Below, piece by piece: positions 36,010-44,937 of a stretch of DNA of 64,000 nt. Position numbers and translations under genes: made by a program. Position 1 is the first letter of the stretch. Each line of letters starts with the position of its first letter. The notes below the pieces were generated by a model that saw nothing but the letters and a program-made list of their open reading frames with translations, was not told where the DNA came from and searched no databases. Source of the DNA: Ruminococcus sp. (GTDB lineage: Bacteria; Bacillota; Clostridia; Oscillospirales; Ruminococcaceae); assembly GCA_021200415.1 (NCBI GenBank), contig JAJQGO010000013.1:144016-208015 (forward strand), written 5' to 3'.

Positions 36010-36339
36010 TTATGTTATCATGTCCTCAATGAATGTGTTCAGCTCCTCCTCCGATTCCATTACAATTCCGTCCGCAAGCAGCTCACGGTCATATTCCGAC
36101 AGCAGCGTCACATTGCAGTCAATTATGCGGTAGGGCGTTTCACTGTCGCCCCTGAATACGCCAAGCTTGCCATCGTACTCCCGAACAATACATTCAACCT
36201 GTTCAAGCTCCGAAAGTGTATGCGCACTCTTGGCCTCCACCTTCTGCCTGTGCAGGGACTGCCCAAGGGTGCATATTACTATGAAGCCCGATATTGTAAC
36301 AGAGCCTACAAGCGTGAAAAATATCCTCCTGTTAATCAT
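36010..36339 (-). CDS. BofC C-terminal domain protein, probable forespore regulator
   Basis: 109 aa. One N-terminal membrane helix or uncleaved signal (about 8-26) is followed by an outer domain. The stretch VREYDGKLGVFRGDSETPY with LSEYDRELLADGIVMESEEE is the pattern of the BofC C-terminal domain. In B. subtilis, BofC is made in the forespore and restrains SpoIVB-dependent activation of pro-sigma-K processing. A sigma-F-type promoter (36371-36399) stands in front, supporting a forespore role. GGAAAGG precedes the ATG. Confidence 0.75.
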   Translation of the reverse strand: MINRRIFFTLVGSVTISGFIVICTLGQSLHRQKVEAKSAHTLSELEQVECIVREYDGKLGVFRGDSETPYRIIDCNVTLLSEYDRELLADGIVMESEEELNTFIEDMIT

Positions 36340-36370
36340 TTTATCACCTTTCCAATGAATTTACTGTAAA

Positions 36371-36399
36371 TATTATTACCGTAATTTTCTATAATATAC
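36371..36399 (-). promoter_or_regulatory. Candidate sigma-F promoter of the bofC-like gene
   Basis: On the minus strand GTATA (36399-36395) is followed after 14 bp by GGTAATAATA (36380-36371). This fits every fixed position of the B. subtilis sigma-F consensus as I recall it (GYATA, about 15 bp, GGNNANAMTR). A start near 36364 leaves a short leader. Confidence 0.5.
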
Positions 36400-36426
36400 A
36401 AATCACTGTTTTTTTTCGCTTTAGGC

Positions 36427-36455
36427 TTAACAAACCCAAAAAAGTATGATATAAT
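36427..36455 (+). promoter_or_regulatory. Sigma-A promoter of the penicillin-binding protein gene
   Basis: TTAACA (36427-36432), 17-bp spacer, TATAAT (36450-36455). Confidence 0.65.
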
Positions 36456-36480
36456 GGATTATGTATAATTGAAATCTTTG

Positions 36481-36526
36481 AAAGGAGCCGTCATCATCCG
36501 CCGACGCAATGATGACATGGTTAAAA
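36481..36526 (+). promoter_or_regulatory. Hairpin between Shine-Dalgarno and start codon of the penicillin-binding protein gene
   Basis: AAAGGAG (36481-36487) is followed by a perfect 8-bp stem GTCATCAT/ATGATGAC (36490-36497, 36509-36516) with an 11-nt loop, then 10 nt, then ATG 36527. Two in-frame ATGs (36509, 36512) lie in the 3' arm and would be hidden when folded. The M23 gene at 15071 has the same order and the same 10-nt distance. Confidence 0.5.
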
Positions 36527-39106
36527 ATGAACGATAAGAATAAAAATTCCGAAAGTATGCAGCAGCCGTCATCTTATGCCGGCTACGGCAGAGCCGACAG
36601 CAGCAACAGATCTCGTAATCCACGCAGCACCGCCGATATGGCTAACGGTGCGGATATGAGAAACCAGACGCCCCCGAAAAAGAAAAAGAAAAAGCACAGC
36701 AGAGCTTTTCTCATTTTCAGGAAAATTGTAACCGTAATCGCAACAACACTTCTTTCATTGTTCCTTATAATGATAATTACAGGTACTGTCGTTGCAACGG
36801 CACTGACTGTGTACGTTCTCGACTTTATGGAGGAAACAAGCGGCATTACACTTCAGGAGCTTGAATCAGGAAGCGATACCTATTTCTACGGAGTCACCAC
36901 AAATGAGGAAACAGGCGAAGAGGAATATTACATCCTGAACAGAGTGCAGACAGACGTTCAGCGTGTGCCTGTAACTATTGACCAGATTCCCCAGCACGTC
37001 CGTGACGCCTTCGTTTATACGGAGGACGAACGATTCTATTCCCATGACGGTGTGGACTATAAGCGTACCTTTTCAGCGTTTCTGAATATGTTCATTCATA
37101 TTTACGATACGGAACAGGGCGGTTCAACCATTACTCAGCAGCTTGTAAAAAATCTGACGGGCGATGACGAGCAGTCACCACAACGTAAAATACGTGAGAT
37201 TTTCCGAGCCATGCAGCTGGAGAAGAAATACTCGAAGGACGAAATTCTTGAGGAATATCTCAACTATATCGGCTTCGGAGGGCCTATTAACGGAATCCAG
37301 CTTGCCTCTCTGCGATATTTCGGAAAAAACGTATGGGAACTTGATACTGCGGAGGCGGCGACTCTGGCGGCTATCCCAAAAAGCCCGAACTACTATCGTC
37401 CCGATCTGAAAACATATGACGAGGATACCGGCGAGCTTATCTTTGACGGGCGCGCGAATAACAAGGAGCGTCAGCAGTATGTTCTATGGCAGATTTATCA
37501 GAACGGTGCTATTACCTATGACGAATATCAGGAAAGCCTGAATGAGGAGCTGATATATACAGACTCCGAGGAATATCTTGCGTCACATCCCGAAGCGACC
37601 GCTGAGGATCTTGAACAGGAGCAGACAGCCTATTCATGGGTGGTTGACGCGATGTACTACGAAGCCGCGGATTACCTATGCAGCCTATATAATATAGATC
37701 AATCCGAAGCGTTTAAACGTATCAACAGCGGAGGATACAGGATATACGCGACTATTGATAAGGAAATGCAGGAGTATGTGGAGGAAAAATTCCTTGATAT
37801 AAATAATCTCCTGAGTCCCGAGTCCGTGCGAAAATGGGCGGATATAGACGGTGACGGAGAATCGGAGGAATATATACCGCATATCGCCTTTGTCGCCTTG
37901 AATTATGACGGCTCTGTAAGAGCTATGGTCGGAGATGTGGGCAAAAAGACAACCTCCCTTAGCACGAGCTATGCCGTTACCGAGCCGAGGCAGATCGGTT
38001 CAACCATAAAGCCTATCTCAACATACGGTCTTGCCCTTGAAACCGACCTGATACACTGGGGCTCGCAGTATAAGGATGAAGCTGTTTTGGAGGTAGACGG
38101 CAAACCGTGGCCGACCAACTATTCAACTGATGGATCCTTCAGCGTATCCGGTCAGACTATCAACATCTACTACGCAATCCAGAAATCATACAATACGATT
38201 CCCGCACAGCTATGCGACGAGCTGACACCTAACGCTGTATATAACTTCTGCGTTGACACTATGGGTATGGATCTCGACCCTGCCGATGAGGCGTATTCTC
38301 CCCTTTCAGTAGGCGCGCTGACATATGGTATTACTCTCGAAAATCTTGTTAACGCTTATATTCCTTACGGAAACGCAGGCGTTCAGTGCGAGGCTCATAT
38401 CGTTTCAAGAATCGAACAGGGCAGCGATGAGGTAATTTACGAGAACAACGGCAATCCCTATCAGGCTGTAAGCTCTGAAACAGCATGGGTAATGAACCGT
38501 CTGCTGAAAAATGTTGTCGAGAACGGTACAGGTACGGCTGCGCAGCTTGAAAATAAGGTTGTCTGCGGCAAGACAGGTACTACCGATAACTGGTCTGACC
38601 TGACATTTGTTGGTCTGACGACTGATTTCGTAAGCGGAGTAACCATTGGTTATAAATATTACAACGAATCTCTTTCACTCCCGACATCTCTCAAATCAGC
38701 TCAGGTGTGGAAAAACGCTATCGGCGATTACGCTGACAGCATTGAATCAACCTCCGACTTTGAAGCAGATGAAAACGTAATCGAAGCTCCGATGTGTACC
38801 GTAACAGGCATGATTGCGGGAGCCGACTGCCCCAAGGGTGTTACAGGCTACTGGAAATCTACCAACGCTCCCGTCTGCACAGGAAATCACTATTCATCAT
38901 CATCATCTTCATCTGAAACATCTACCGAAGCCGCAACCGATTCCACAGCCGCAACGGAAACTGCAGCTGAAGGTGCGGACGACACGCAGACTGCCGCAGA
39001 GGAAACGCCTGCTGAGGCTCAGGCAGCGGAGGCGGCTACAGAAGCGGCTGCCGCTGAAGAGCCTGCCGCAGATGCCGCGGATGCTGCCGAAACGCCTGCC
39101 GAATAA
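36527..39106 (+). CDS. Bifunctional class A penicillin-binding protein (PBP1A-like)
   Basis: 859 aa from ATG 36527 (or 865 from 36509). It polymerises and crosslinks peptidoglycan. The cytosolic N-terminus is polar with a basic run (PPKKKKKKHSR); one helix spans about residues 65-95. The GT51 glycosyltransferase domain has YTEDERFYSHDGVD and GGSTITQQLVKN. The transpeptidase domain has the SxxK motif in GSTIKPISTYG, SxN in QKSYNT and KTGTT. The C-terminal 70 residues are a low-complexity Ser, then Ala/Glu/Thr/Pro tail. Translation may be controlled by the hairpin at 36481-36526. Confidence 0.93.
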   Translation: MNDKNKNSESMQQPSSYAGYGRADSSNRSRNPRSTADMANGADMRNQTPPKKKKKKHSRAFLIFRKIVTVIATTLLSLFLIMIITGTVVATALTVYVLDFMEETSGITLQELESGSDTYFYGVTTNEETGEEEYYILNRVQTDVQRVPVTIDQIPQHVRDAFVYTEDERFYSHDGVDYKRTFSAFLNMFIHIYDTEQGGSTITQQLVKNLTGDDEQSPQRKIREIFRAMQLEKKYSKDEILEEYLNYIGFGGPINGIQLASLRYFGKNVWELDTAEAATLAAIPKSPNYYRPDLKTYDEDTGELIFDGRANNKERQQYVLWQIYQNGAITYDEYQESLNEELIYTDSEEYLASHPEATAEDLEQEQTAYSWVVDAMYYEAADYLCSLYNIDQSEAFKRINSGGYRIYATIDKEMQEYVEEKFLDINNLLSPESVRKWADIDGDGESEEYIPHIAFVALNYDGSVRAMVGDVGKKTTSLSTSYAVTEPRQIGSTIKPISTYGLALETDLIHWGSQYKDEAVLEVDGKPWPTNYSTDGSFSVSGQTINIYYAIQKSYNTIPAQLCDELTPNAVYNFCVDTMGMDLDPADEAYSPLSVGALTYGITLENLVNAYIPYGNAGVQCEAHIVSRIEQGSDEVIYENNGNPYQAVSSETAWVMNRLLKNVVENGTGTAAQLENKVVCGKTGTTDNWSDLTFVGLTTDFVSGVTIGYKYYNESLSLPTSLKSAQVWKNAIGDYADSIESTSDFEADENVIEAPMCTVTGMIAGADCPKGVTGYWKSTNAPVCTGNHYSSSSSSSETSTEAATDSTAATETAAEGADDTQTAAEETPAEAQAAEAATEAAAAEEPAADAADAAETPAE

Positions 39107-39133
39107 CATAGAGTGCTGCCAAAGGAGTTTATT

Positions 39134-40249
39134 GTGGATAATACTTTAAAAATTTGCTGTCCATGCCATTTTGGACTGGAAAGCGTTCTGAAATATGAAA
39201 TTTTGAAAATCGGAGGAGATAACCTCCACATTACGGACGGAAGAATCACCTTTACCGGCGATGAAAATATGGTGGCAAGAGCTAATCTGTGCCTTTCGAC
39301 AGCTGAAAGAGTTCTGATTGAATTGGCTGAATTTAAAGCAGCTACCTTCGAGGAGATTTTTCAGGGAGTCAAGGCTGCCGAGCTTGAACGCTTTATCGGC
39401 AGGGACGATGCCTTCCCCGTTAAGGGATATTCCCTGAATTCGACGCTTCACAGCGTTCCGGACTGCCAGTCCATAATAAAAAAAGCCGCTGTGGAGCGAC
39501 TTAAATCAAAGTATAACATTTCCTGGTTTGAGGAAACAGGCGCACCTGTTCAGATAAAATTCAGTATCCTTAAGGATGTTGTAAATATTTATCTGGACAC
39601 AAGCGGCGTGGGACTTCACAAGCGCGGCTACAGGCGAAATTCCAATGCCGCTCCCATAAAGGAAACTCTTGCCGCAGGAATTGTCGATCTCGCAAGGGTG
39701 CGTCCCGATTCCATTGTCTGCGACCCCTTTTGCGGCAGCGGAACGATTCTCATTGAAGCGGCACTCAAGGCACTTAAAATTGCTCCGGGCATAAACCGCA
39801 GATTTGCAGCCGAAAAGTGGAGCTGCTTCGATTCTTCCATATGGCAGGAGGAACGCCGCCGCGCTATTGACTGCGTTGACCGTTCGGCGAAATTTATAGG
39901 ATACGGCTATGATATTGATGATTCCGCTGTTGCTCTGACTCTTGATAATGCCCACAAGGCGGGAATAAAATCTCGCCTGAAAATTGAACAGGCTGATATT
40001 TCAAAATTTCATCAGCCTGACTCCTCAATCGTTATCTGCAATCCGCCATATGGCGAAAGACTTCTTGAGCTTCGTGAAGCGGAGGCAATATATCGCACTA
40101 TGGGCAGGGTTCTCGGAAGAGGCGGCGGAAAGCAAAGCTACATTATCTCCCCTCACGAGCAGTTTGAAGCCTTTTTCGGCACAAATGCGAGAAAACGCAG
40201 AAAGCTCTATAACGGCATGATAAAATGTCAGCTTTTTATGTATTTCTGA
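39134..40249 (+). CDS. THUMP-domain RNA N2-guanine methyltransferase (RlmL N-terminal/YpsC-like)
   Basis: 371 aa from a GTG at 39134 with AAAGGAG 7 nt upstream. A THUMP domain (about 45-155) precedes a Rossmann methyltransferase with SIVCDPFCGSGTILIEAAL (SAM loop) and the catalytic motif IVICNPPYGERL (NPPY). This is the layout of the 23S rRNA m2G2445 enzyme in Firmicutes (YpsC), which lacks the second RlmK half found in E. coli RlmKL. It lies 27 bp after the penicillin-binding protein gene. Confidence 0.9.
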   Translation: MDNTLKICCPCHFGLESVLKYEILKIGGDNLHITDGRITFTGDENMVARANLCLSTAERVLIELAEFKAATFEEIFQGVKAAELERFIGRDDAFPVKGYSLNSTLHSVPDCQSIIKKAAVERLKSKYNISWFEETGAPVQIKFSILKDVVNIYLDTSGVGLHKRGYRRNSNAAPIKETLAAGIVDLARVRPDSIVCDPFCGSGTILIEAALKALKIAPGINRRFAAEKWSCFDSSIWQEERRRAIDCVDRSAKFIGYGYDIDDSAVALTLDNAHKAGIKSRLKIEQADISKFHQPDSSIVICNPPYGERLLELREAEAIYRTMGRVLGRGGGKQSYIISPHEQFEAFFGTNARKRRKLYNGMIKCQLFMYF

Positions 40250-40286
40250 GCCGCCTTAAACAAAGCCTTTCAACAACGAGGTTTTT

Positions 40287-40979
40287 ATGAACAGCAAATT
40301 CATACGCTTTATTCTGAATATATTTTACCCCAGCAGATGTCCTGTCTGCGGCTCTTTTATCGGATATAATGACGACTTCTGCGAAAAATGCAAAGACAGC
40401 CTCAATATATTCAAGGACAGCTTCACAATTGCAGAGGCTGACGGAACGTGCGCTTCATTTATATATGACGAGCATATTTCACCTGCCATTATGCTGCTCA
40501 AGGACGGTATATGCGGAAATGCCGATTTTGCGCTGGGGAACGCTCTCGCTCAGACTGTTTCTGAATCCGGATTTGCCGGCAAAGCGGACGTTATTATTCC
40601 CGTTCCGCTTCACAAAAGGGATAAATTTTCCAGAGGATATAATCAGGTTGAGCTTATTGCGAAGCAGATGTCCGCAAAATTGAAAATTCCCGTGTGCTTT
40701 AAGGCAGTTGAAAAAGTCAGGCATACAAGCTCGCAGAAATCTCTTACAAAGGCTGAGCGTCTCACCAATCTCAGCGGAGCCTTTGCTGCTGCGCATCCTG
40801 AACTGATTCAGGGGAAAAGCATTCTCCTCATTGACGATGTATGCACTACGGGAGCTACCTTATCTGAGCTTACAAGACTGCTCAAGGAAAACAACGCATC
40901 GCAGGTCTTTTGCGCCTGCTGCTGCAAAACCGAAATAAATAAAAACGAAGGTGATTCAAATGGAAATCAATCACTCTGA
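40287..40979 (+). CDS. ComF/GntX family phosphoribosyltransferase-like protein
   Basis: 230 aa. An N-terminal zinc finger (CPVCGSFIGYNDDFCEKC) is followed by a PRTase-fold domain with PVPLHKRDKFSRGYNQ and the PRPP-loop ILLIDDVCTTGATLSE. In naturally competent species ComFC handles imported single-stranded DNA; the family is also widespread in non-competent bacteria. The 3' end overlaps the next gene by 20 bp. Confidence 0.9.
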   Translation: MNSKFIRFILNIFYPSRCPVCGSFIGYNDDFCEKCKDSLNIFKDSFTIAEADGTCASFIYDEHISPAIMLLKDGICGNADFALGNALAQTVSESGFAGKADVIIPVPLHKRDKFSRGYNQVELIAKQMSAKLKIPVCFKAVEKVRHTSSQKSLTKAERLTNLSGAFAAAHPELIQGKSILLIDDVCTTGATLSELTRLLKENNASQVFCACCCKTEINKNEGDSNGNQSL

Positions 40980-41436
40980 AAAGGCTGCCGAGCTTTTCGC
41001 GCAGGGATATAACTGTTCTCAGGCTGTTTTTGCCGCTTTCTGTGATGTAACCGGTATGGATACCGAAACCGCTTTGACTCTCGCATCGTCCTTCGGCGCG
41101 GGAATGGGCAGAATGAGGGAGGTATGCGGAGCTTGTTCCGCTATGTTCATGACGGCAGGAATTTTGTACGGCTACTCCTCCCCCAGCGACGATAAGGCAA
41201 AAGCTGAGCATTATAAGCGTATCCAGTATCTTGCGGAGAGATTCAAGGAGGAGCATGGCACGATTATCTGCCGTGAGCTGCTGAAAACGCTCAAGGTGAA
41301 CAGCTCTCCCATTCCCGAACCGAGAACTGAACAGTACTATAAGGTCAGACCATGTATAAGATTCGTGCGAACGGCTGCACGTGTTCTCGATGAATATATT
41401 GCCGAACATCCATATAACGCAAAAGAGCCTCAATGA
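40960..41436 (+). CDS. C_GCAxxG_C_C family redox-type protein
   Basis: 158 aa from ATG 40960 (GAAGG upstream). The defining cysteine pattern is visible: YNCSQAVFAAFCDVTG, then GAGMGRMREVCGACSAMFM, with further cysteines in IICRELL and VRPCIRFV. The family may bind a metal or act in redox; its function is not established. It shares a transcript with comF, and a strong hairpin begins just before its stop. Confidence 0.88.
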   Translation: MEINHSEKAAELFAQGYNCSQAVFAAFCDVTGMDTETALTLASSFGAGMGRMREVCGACSAMFMTAGILYGYSSPSDDKAKAEHYKRIQYLAERFKEEHGTIICRELLKTLKVNSSPIPEPRTEQYYKVRPCIRFVRTAARVLDEYIAEHPYNAKEPQ

Positions 41437-41445
41437 GGCTCTTTT
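41421..41445 (+). terminator. Hairpin at the end of the C_GCAxxG_C_C gene
   Basis: A perfect 11-bp stem AAAAGAGCCTC/GAGGCTCTTTT with a 3-nt loop. The stop codon is inside it. The T-run is only four bases and part of the stem, so some transcription may continue into the next gene, 16 bp on. Confidence 0.65.
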
Positions 41446-41460
41446 AACAGGAGAGACAAA

Positions 41461-42648
41461 ATGTATTTAAAGGAAAATGTAATCAAGCTTCTTCATGTGA
41501 AAAATGTAATTTTTATAATTGTCAGTGTATTCAGCATATTGGTCTGCGGTACATATATAATTTCGGAATTTACCTACTACAGGGATAATATTGAATATGC
41601 CTTAGAAGCGGTATCCATGAAATCTTCAATTATCTGGATTATCATCAGTGCGGTTCTGCTTGTTTTGTCGACTGTTTCACGCAGCATGATTAAAAAAGCT
41701 GCCTTTTATTCAAGCTTCTTTGAGGGCGACCTTGACGGATTTGTAAAATATTCCGACCTTGCGGCAGTTACCGGAAAAAAGCCGTCAACCGTTAAATCGC
41801 AGCTGACCTTCTTTCGTTTTATCTACATGAAAAATTACAGGCTGACTAAAAAGGACAATGTGGAAATTGTTGAGCTTTACAGCAAAAAAATCACCTGCGA
41901 ATGCAGAAGCTGCGGTGCGCATATGGAAAAAAGAGCTTTCTTCACAAACACCTGCCCATACTGCGGCAGCTCGGATTTATTTGCAAAGGTTCTCGCAAAC
42001 GACAGATTTTACAGCATTTCCAGCGATTTTCAGATCGGGCATAAAAATCCCGACTACTACAAGGGCAAGAGCTTGAATTTAAAGCTGCTGATATATTCTG
42101 TGCTTAATTGTATCGGATTATTTCTTGCGATATGTATGTTCTTTGTCGATGTCACCTACATTTCCAACTACTTCGATCACGATTATCAGCGTGAGGTTCT
42201 GCTGTCCAACGAAAATCACCTTTATTCATACGACCTGATAAAAGCAGATATTCTTGATTCAATTATTTATGTTTCGATTTTCTTTATCGTGTTTTTCGTA
42301 CTCTCATATCTGGGAATAAAAAGACAGCGCAGCATTGTCAACGCAAAATCCTATGCTGAGTTCTTTTCGAAGTGCGGCTCTCCCTTTGTGGAGGTAAAAT
42401 CTCTTCCGTCATTTTTCCACTCACGTGAAAAGAAAAAGCTGAAAAAATTCGGAAAGGCTGTCGAATACAGATACCTCGTTCACTGCACGCTGGAAATGCA
42501 CAACAATGCCGTTGTGGCAGCACTGGCTAAGAAAATCGTCAAGGATCAGTGTCCGTCCTGCGGAAGTCCGATCAGCGGAGCTGTCAATGAGAGCTATGTG
42601 TGCAGATACTGCGGCAGAGGAATTATGGACGTAATCGTAAAGAAATAG
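41461..42648 (+). CDS. Membrane protein with two zinc ribbons, unknown function
   Basis: 395 aa built from two similar halves. Each has a pair of membrane helices (about 15-38 and 55-75; about 205-228 and 265-290), then a cytosolic part ending in a zinc ribbon (CECRSCGAHMEKR...CPYCGSS; QCPSCGSPISG...CRYCGRG). Between the first helix pair and ribbon lies a winged-helix-like stretch (YSDLAAVTGKKPSTVKSQL). I do not recognise the family. The duplication and the ribbons suggest a scaffold or sensor at the membrane. Confidence 0.6.
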   Translation: MYLKENVIKLLHVKNVIFIIVSVFSILVCGTYIISEFTYYRDNIEYALEAVSMKSSIIWIIISAVLLVLSTVSRSMIKKAAFYSSFFEGDLDGFVKYSDLAAVTGKKPSTVKSQLTFFRFIYMKNYRLTKKDNVEIVELYSKKITCECRSCGAHMEKRAFFTNTCPYCGSSDLFAKVLANDRFYSISSDFQIGHKNPDYYKGKSLNLKLLIYSVLNCIGLFLAICMFFVDVTYISNYFDHDYQREVLLSNENHLYSYDLIKADILDSIIYVSIFFIVFFVLSYLGIKRQRSIVNAKSYAEFFSKCGSPFVEVKSLPSFFHSREKKKLKKFGKAVEYRYLVHCTLEMHNNAVVAALAKKIVKDQCPSCGSPISGAVNESYVCRYCGRGIMDVIVKK

Positions 42649-42728
42649 CTTCTCATTCGAAACGTAAATTTTCTCAGAATTATCATAAGCTTCACACAAA
42701 ACCGGAGTAATATAAGAATTGTAAAAGA

Positions 42729-42840
42729 ACTGCGGAAAATCCCGCAGCGAACTTATCACTGCCGTATTCGGAATCAGTGCGGCAGACAAGAATATTCCAC
42801 GCTGTAAAGTCCACCCTCTCTTTGCAGCGTTTTTTTATTT
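42729..42840 (+). ncRNA. Candidate structured RNA or 3' element ending in a strong terminator
   Basis: The gap 42649-42974 has no gene. Within it lie a hairpin CTGCGG/CCGCAG (42730-42747); a region that can form either CTGCCG/CGGCAG (42759-42785) or CACTG/CAGTG (42757-42779), which exclude each other; and an 11-bp terminator stem (42799-42809 with 42820-42830) followed by at least six T residues. The two exclusive folds look riboswitch-like, but I see no good promoter directly upstream and match no known class. It may instead be the 3' untranslated region of the 41461 gene. Confidence 0.35.
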
Positions 42841-42908
42841 GCGAACGGCTGATATATACAGCATTCAAAATTAAAAAAAGAAAAAATGTTCTCTTTGTAT
42901 CAAAGGTC

Positions 42909-42937
42909 TTTATTTCAGGCGAATTTTATGCTATAAT
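42909..42937 (+). promoter_or_regulatory. uvrB promoter
   Basis: TATAAT at 42932-42937 with TTTATT 17 bp upstream (weak -35). It lies after the terminator at 42799-42836, so uvrBA is an independent unit. I see no clear LexA box (GAAC-N4-GTTC or the like). Confidence 0.45.
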
Positions 42938-42974
42938 AAATATTGGTAAACTTTTAGAATGAAGGGAGCTTCGT

Positions 42975-44936
42975 ATGGATAGGTTTAAGCTGTTTTCACA
43001 ATATTCGCCTGCCGGCGACCAGCCACAGGCAATTCAAAAGCTTGTGGACGGAATCAATTCGGGCAAAAAAGAACAAATACTCCTTGGCGTTACCGGCTCG
43101 GGAAAAACATTTACTATGGCGAATGTTATCGCGCAGGTCAATAAGCCTACATTGGTGCTTGCCCATAATAAAATTCTTGCCGCTCAGCTATGCTCGGAAT
43201 TTAAGGAATTCTTTCCGGAAAATGCCGTGGAATATTTCGTGTCGTATTATGATTACTACCAGCCTGAAGCATATATTCCCAGCACTGACAGCTACATCGA
43301 AAAGGATTCAGCCATAAATGACGAAATAGATAAGCTTCGCCATTCCGCTACAACAGCCCTTGCCGAACGGCGTGACGTTATTATAGTTGCAAGCGTTTCA
43401 TGCATCTATTCCTTGGGAAGTCCGGAGGAATACCGCTCGCTTGTCGTTTCCATACGTCAGGGAGCTGAAAAGCCGAGAGAACAGCTTATTGAGGAGCTTG
43501 TGAAAATTCGGTATGAGCGAAACGATATAAATTTTGAGAGAAATAAATTCCGTGTAAGAGGCGACGTTCTGGAGATATTCCCTGCAAGATCAGGCGATAC
43601 GGCTATTCGCGTGGAGTATTTCGGCGATGAAATAGACAGAATTTCTGAAATCAATGTGGTTACGGGGGAGGTCAAGGGAACACTCTCCCATGCCGCAATT
43701 TTCCCCGCGTCCCATTATGTTGTGGGCGATGATAAAATCGAGGACGCGCTTAGAGATATTGATCAGGAGCTTGCTGAACGTGTGGAGTATTTCACGGCAA
43801 ATAACAAGCTCATTGAAGCGCAGAGAATTGCGCAGCGAACTCATTACGATATGGAAATGCTGCGTGAGGTCGGCTATTGCAGCGGCGTTGAGAATTATTC
43901 GCGAGTCCTTGCAAGACGTCCTGCCGGAAGCACTCCGCAAACTCTTCTTGACCATTTTCCGGACGACTTTTTGCTGTTCGTGGACGAAAGCCATGTGACT
44001 CTTCCGCAGGTTCGTGCAATGTATGCAGGCGACCATGCGAGAAAAACTACTCTTATAGATTACGGATTCCGGCTTCCCAGTGCCTATGACAACAGACCCC
44101 TTAACTTTGATGAATTTTACAGTCACATAAATCAGGCTGTTTTCGTAAGCGCAACTCCCGGTCAGATAGAACGGGAAAAAACAGACACAATCGTTGAACA
44201 GGTTATACGTCCGACGGGACTTGTCGATCCGGAAATAATCGTTAAACCAACTGAGGGACAGATTGACGATCTGTTATCGGAAATAAACAAACGAATCGAA
44301 AAAAATGAACGTGTGCTGATTACAACTCTTACTAAAAAAATGGCTGAGGATCTGACGGATTATTATGATAATCTCGGTGTTAAGGTTCGCTATCTTCATC
44401 ACGATATTGATACAATCGAACGTATGGAAATTATCAAGGATCTGCGAAACGGCGTTTTTGATGTTCTCGTAGGAATAAATCTTCTTCGTGAGGGACTTGA
44501 TATTCCTGAGGTATCGCTTATTGCAATTCTCGATGCCGACAAGGAGGGATTCCTGCGAAGCGAAACATCTCTGATTCAGACTATCGGACGTGCTGCCCGA
44601 AACAGTGAGGGTCAGGTAATCATGTATGCCGATTCCGTAACAGGCTCAATGGAGCATGCAATTACGGAAACCGAACGCCGCCGTGCTATCCAGATTGAAT
44701 ACAACAGAAAGCATGGCATAGTTCCGAAAACTATTATAAAGGACGTTCGGGATGTTCTTGAGATAACATCCAAGGAAAAGGTTGAGGCAAAAACAAAGAC
44801 GAAGCATATGTCCAAAAAGGAAAAAGAGGAGCTTATTGATAAGCTTACCGCGGAAATGAAAAATGCCGCAAAAATGCTGGAGTTCGAACACGCAGCATAT
44901 CTGCGTGATAAAATCAGGGAATTGAGAGGAGAATAA
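42975..44936 (+). CDS. uvrB: Excinuclease ABC subunit B
   Basis: 653 aa. DNA-damage verification helicase of nucleotide excision repair. Walker A is [17 protein letters not shown]; the beta-hairpin reads [20 protein letters not shown] (20 residues), DEAD-like box [11 protein letters not shown], motif [11 protein letters not shown]. The C-terminal UVR domain ([27 protein letters not shown], core [12 protein letters not shown]) binds UvrC. uvrA follows one base after the stop. Confidence 0.97.
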   Translation: MDRFKLFSQYSPAGDQPQAIQKLVDGINSGKKEQILLGVTGSGKTFTMANVIAQVNKPTLVLAHNKILAAQLCSEFKEFFPENAVEYFVSYYDYYQPEAYIPSTDSYIEKDSAINDEIDKLRHSATTALAERRDVIIVASVSCIYSLGSPEEYRSLVVSIRQGAEKPREQLIEELVKIRYERNDINFERNKFRVRGDVLEIFPARSGDTAIRVEYFGDEIDRISEINVVTGEVKGTLSHAAIFPASHYVVGDDKIEDALRDIDQELAERVEYFTANNKLIEAQRIAQRTHYDMEMLREVGYCSGVENYSRVLARRPAGSTPQTLLDHFPDDFLLFVDESHVTLPQVRAMYAGDHARKTTLIDYGFRLPSAYDNRPLNFDEFYSHINQAVFVSATPGQIEREKTDTIVEQVIRPTGLVDPEIIVKPTEGQIDDLLSEINKRIEKNERVLITTLTKKMAEDLTDYYDNLGVKVRYLHHDIDTIERMEIIKDLRNGVFDVLVGINLLREGLDIPEVSLIAILDADKEGFLRSETSLIQTIGRAARNSEGQVIMYADSVTGSMEHAITETERRRAIQIEYNRKHGIVPKTIIKDVRDVLEITSKEKVEAKTKTKHMSKKEKEELIDKLTAEMKNAAKMLEFEHAAYLRDKIRELRGE

Positions 44937-44937
44937 T

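Noticed and set aside
39019-39249. Ala/Ser-rich open frame opposite the penicillin-binding protein tail
   Set aside because: Antisense of the Ala/Glu/Thr repeat tail; composition and lack of a ribosome binding site mark it as a shadow.
42729-42840. 6S RNA, tracrRNA or T-box upstream of uvrB
   Set aside because: There is no long closing stem with central bubble, no Cas9 or repeat array, and no T-box specifier or antiterminator consensus.
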